Positions 62,781-64,000 of a DNA stretch of 64,000 bases are shown here, piece by piece. The position numbers and the translations under genes are program-made. The notes below the pieces were generated by a model. That model was not told where the DNA came from. It searched no databases and worked only from the letters and a program-made list of their open reading frames with translations. Source of the stretch: Pegea sp. RAD2-039 (lineage: Eukaryota > Chordata > Thaliacea > Salpida > Salpidae); the NCBI GenBank assembly GCA_034620365.1, contig JAQGEQ010000202.1:35001-99000 (forward strand), in the 5' to 3' direction. How positions within the stretch are numbered: the stretch's first letter is position 1; the number at the start of each line of letters is the position of its first letter.

Positions 62781-63944
62781 TTACAACTCCCATAAAACTT
62801 TGAACATGGTCCGGTCTTTAAACCAGAGGTGGTCGATGGCACGTTTAATAGTCAGGCGATGGTCTAGTCTTTGATGTGTTAACCCTTTGACTAAATCACA
62901 AGAAGCTTCACTCTGTCCGAAACAGTCTCCTTTGTCTAAACCCTCATATATGTCATCTGAAGAAAGGTTTTTAAAATTCAAAAACAAAAAGGAATTGTTA
63001 CAAGCGAGCAAACAATAATAAAGAATGACCCCTAAGCTCCAGCAATCAGCTTTTAGTCGATATTTTCGTTTAAGTGAAGTAGTTCTTTTATTAATAAGAT
63101 TAGGATCTCTAAAATAAGCTCCCAGGTTACTCCAAGTAACCTTTCTCCGCCTTGAATGTTGAACACAGAACTCAAAATCCGATATTTTTACTCTAGAATA
63201 CTGTTTACAATCCATAAACCAAATACAATGGGGCGAGATATTAAAATGAGTGACCTGGTGTTGATGAAGATAGTCAAGGGCAGAAGTTACTTGATACAAG
63301 ATGACTTTAACTTCAAATTCTTCTGTTTTATTACAATTTAACCAATGATTATATAATGATCCACCTAAGGGATATTCAAACTCTAAGTCGAGACTTCCAT
63401 CTGTATGCGAATAAGTTAATAGTTTCAAAAAGTTACAATGTTCCATTTTCAGCATTAAATCCAACTCATTTAAATATTCGATTCGCTTATCTAGATATTT
63501 CTTATCAAATCTTTTTAAAAACGTTTTTCTGGAGTCTTGTGATTCTAATACAAACATCCTGGAGGACATCTCACTCCCTCTATGTAAAGATGCTTCAGAT
63601 GAGATTGGTTTCTCTGAGACTAAGCTGTTACTATTTTCAAATATAAACAAAGTTACAGAAGAACACCCAACACTTATTGTATGTGTCTCTGGTAATTGTC
63701 GGGATTCTTCTTTGTATAATACTTCTCCATCAACAAATATAGGAACATGTGATTTGTTTTTGATATAAGCAACTTCTTGCTTCTTCTTCACATGAAATCG
63801 AAACGGTCTATACAACACCGGAACATTACATTCTAAAACCTTTCCACTGTTATAAATATTTTTATTTGAAACCAATTGACAAAGACTAATTCCCTCCCTA
63901 AGACCAAACATAACTCCCCAGTACTTCCTATAAATATAGTTCAT
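62781..63944 (-). CDS. CHK2-like FHA-domain pseudokinase (single exon within the window)
   Basis: 387 residues from ATG 63944. The N-terminal part KYWGVMFGLREG parallels CHK2 YWGRLWALQDG and runs through an FHA-like segment (VPIFVDGEVL, TISVGCSSVTLFIFEN). The C-terminal part is kinase-like: FLKRFDKK (possible Lys), an N-E-L-D-L helix, YQVTSALDYLHQHQVTHF, DCWSLGVILYYCLL (CHK2 DCWSLGVILFICLS) and a final HLWFKD (CHK2 HPWLQD). Key residues are changed: no Gly-rich loop; the catalytic HRD/N segment is HFNISPHCIW; DFG is DFE. FHA residues for phosphothreonine binding (the GR pair and the N of GNG) also appear lost. The frame is intact over 387 codons, so it is probably expressed. The reading frame stays open to the window edge, and an acceptor-like AAAAG precedes the ATG, so a further 5' exon cannot be excluded. 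Confidence 0.82.
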   Translation of the reverse strand: MNYIYRKYWGVMFGLREGISLCQLVSNKNIYNSGKVLECNVPVLYRPFRFHVKKKQEVAYIKNKSHVPIFVDGEVLYKEESRQLPETHTISVGCSSVTLFIFENSNSLVSEKPISSEASLHRGSEMSSRMFVLESQDSRKTFLKRFDKKYLDKRIEYLNELDLMLKMEHCNFLKLLTYSHTDGSLDLEFEYPLGGSLYNHWLNCNKTEEFEVKVILYQVTSALDYLHQHQVTHFNISPHCIWFMDCKQYSRVKISDFEFCVQHSRRRKVTWSNLGAYFRDPNLINKRTTSLKRKYRLKADCWSLGVILYYCLLACNNSFLFLNFKNLSSDDIYEGLDKGDCFGQSEASCDLVKGLTHQRLDHRLTIKRAIDHLWFKDRTMFKVLWEL

Positions 63945-64000
63945 TCTTTTAAGTACAAAATAAGAAATTACAGAAAATTGACACGAAAGAAAACTCCACT

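Overview
This is a window of nuclear DNA from an invertebrate animal. It is strongly AT-rich, its genes are split by many short GT-AG introns (about 50 to 300 nt), and every recognisable protein is metazoan. The protein set is a CD109-type thioester protein, a metadherin/LYRIC homologue, a plectin-type plakin-repeat module, GLT1D1 and a CHK2-like protein. Together with a very tight two-gene unit (EMC5-GPN2), this would suit a non-vertebrate chordate such as a tunicate. That placement is inference only.

Layout: 1-6213 (minus) is the 5' half of NUP210, the nuclear-pore membrane glycoprotein, with two large tandem-repeat arrays in its introns. 6669-7516 (minus) is a two-exon protein that reads like a tandem hotdog-fold thioesterase. 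9425-11786 (plus) holds EMC5/MMGT1 followed after 7 nt by GPN2. 13473-23688 (minus) is a complete many-exon CD109-like gene with a 3.9-kb, about 45-bp-unit minisatellite filling one intron. 24840-27130 is a retroelement graveyard: CR1/L2-like LINE fragments plus a tRNA-derived SINE sharing the LINE 3' tail. 27131-33294 has no convincing gene. 33295-38352 (plus) is a 12-exon metadherin homologue. 38353-43834 is nearly empty. 43835-45247 is a 5'-truncated LINE. 45839-50386 (minus) is a membrane-anchored plakin-repeat protein with two candidate first exons. 53658-55991 (minus) is SHQ1. 59668-60879 and 62781-63944 (minus) are two single-exon ORFs: GLT1D1 and a CHK2-like FHA-pseudokinase.

The genes do not form one pathway. 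NUP210 belongs to the nuclear pore, EMC5 to the ER insertase complex, GPN2 to RNA polymerase II assembly, SHQ1 to H/ACA snoRNP assembly, CD109 to the cell surface and metadherin to SND1-linked RNA/ER functions. The observations most worth a second look are: (i) intronic tandem arrays whose units carry near-copies of the real splice sites they abut; (ii) a transmembrane protein whose tail is a plectin-like plakin-repeat module; (iii) a CHK2-like protein that appears to have lost both catalytic and phosphopeptide-binding residues; (iv) a metadherin homologue keeping the two-tryptophan SND1-binding spacing. Exon boundaries were read by eye from frame, splice consensus and family similarity. No alignment or search was run.
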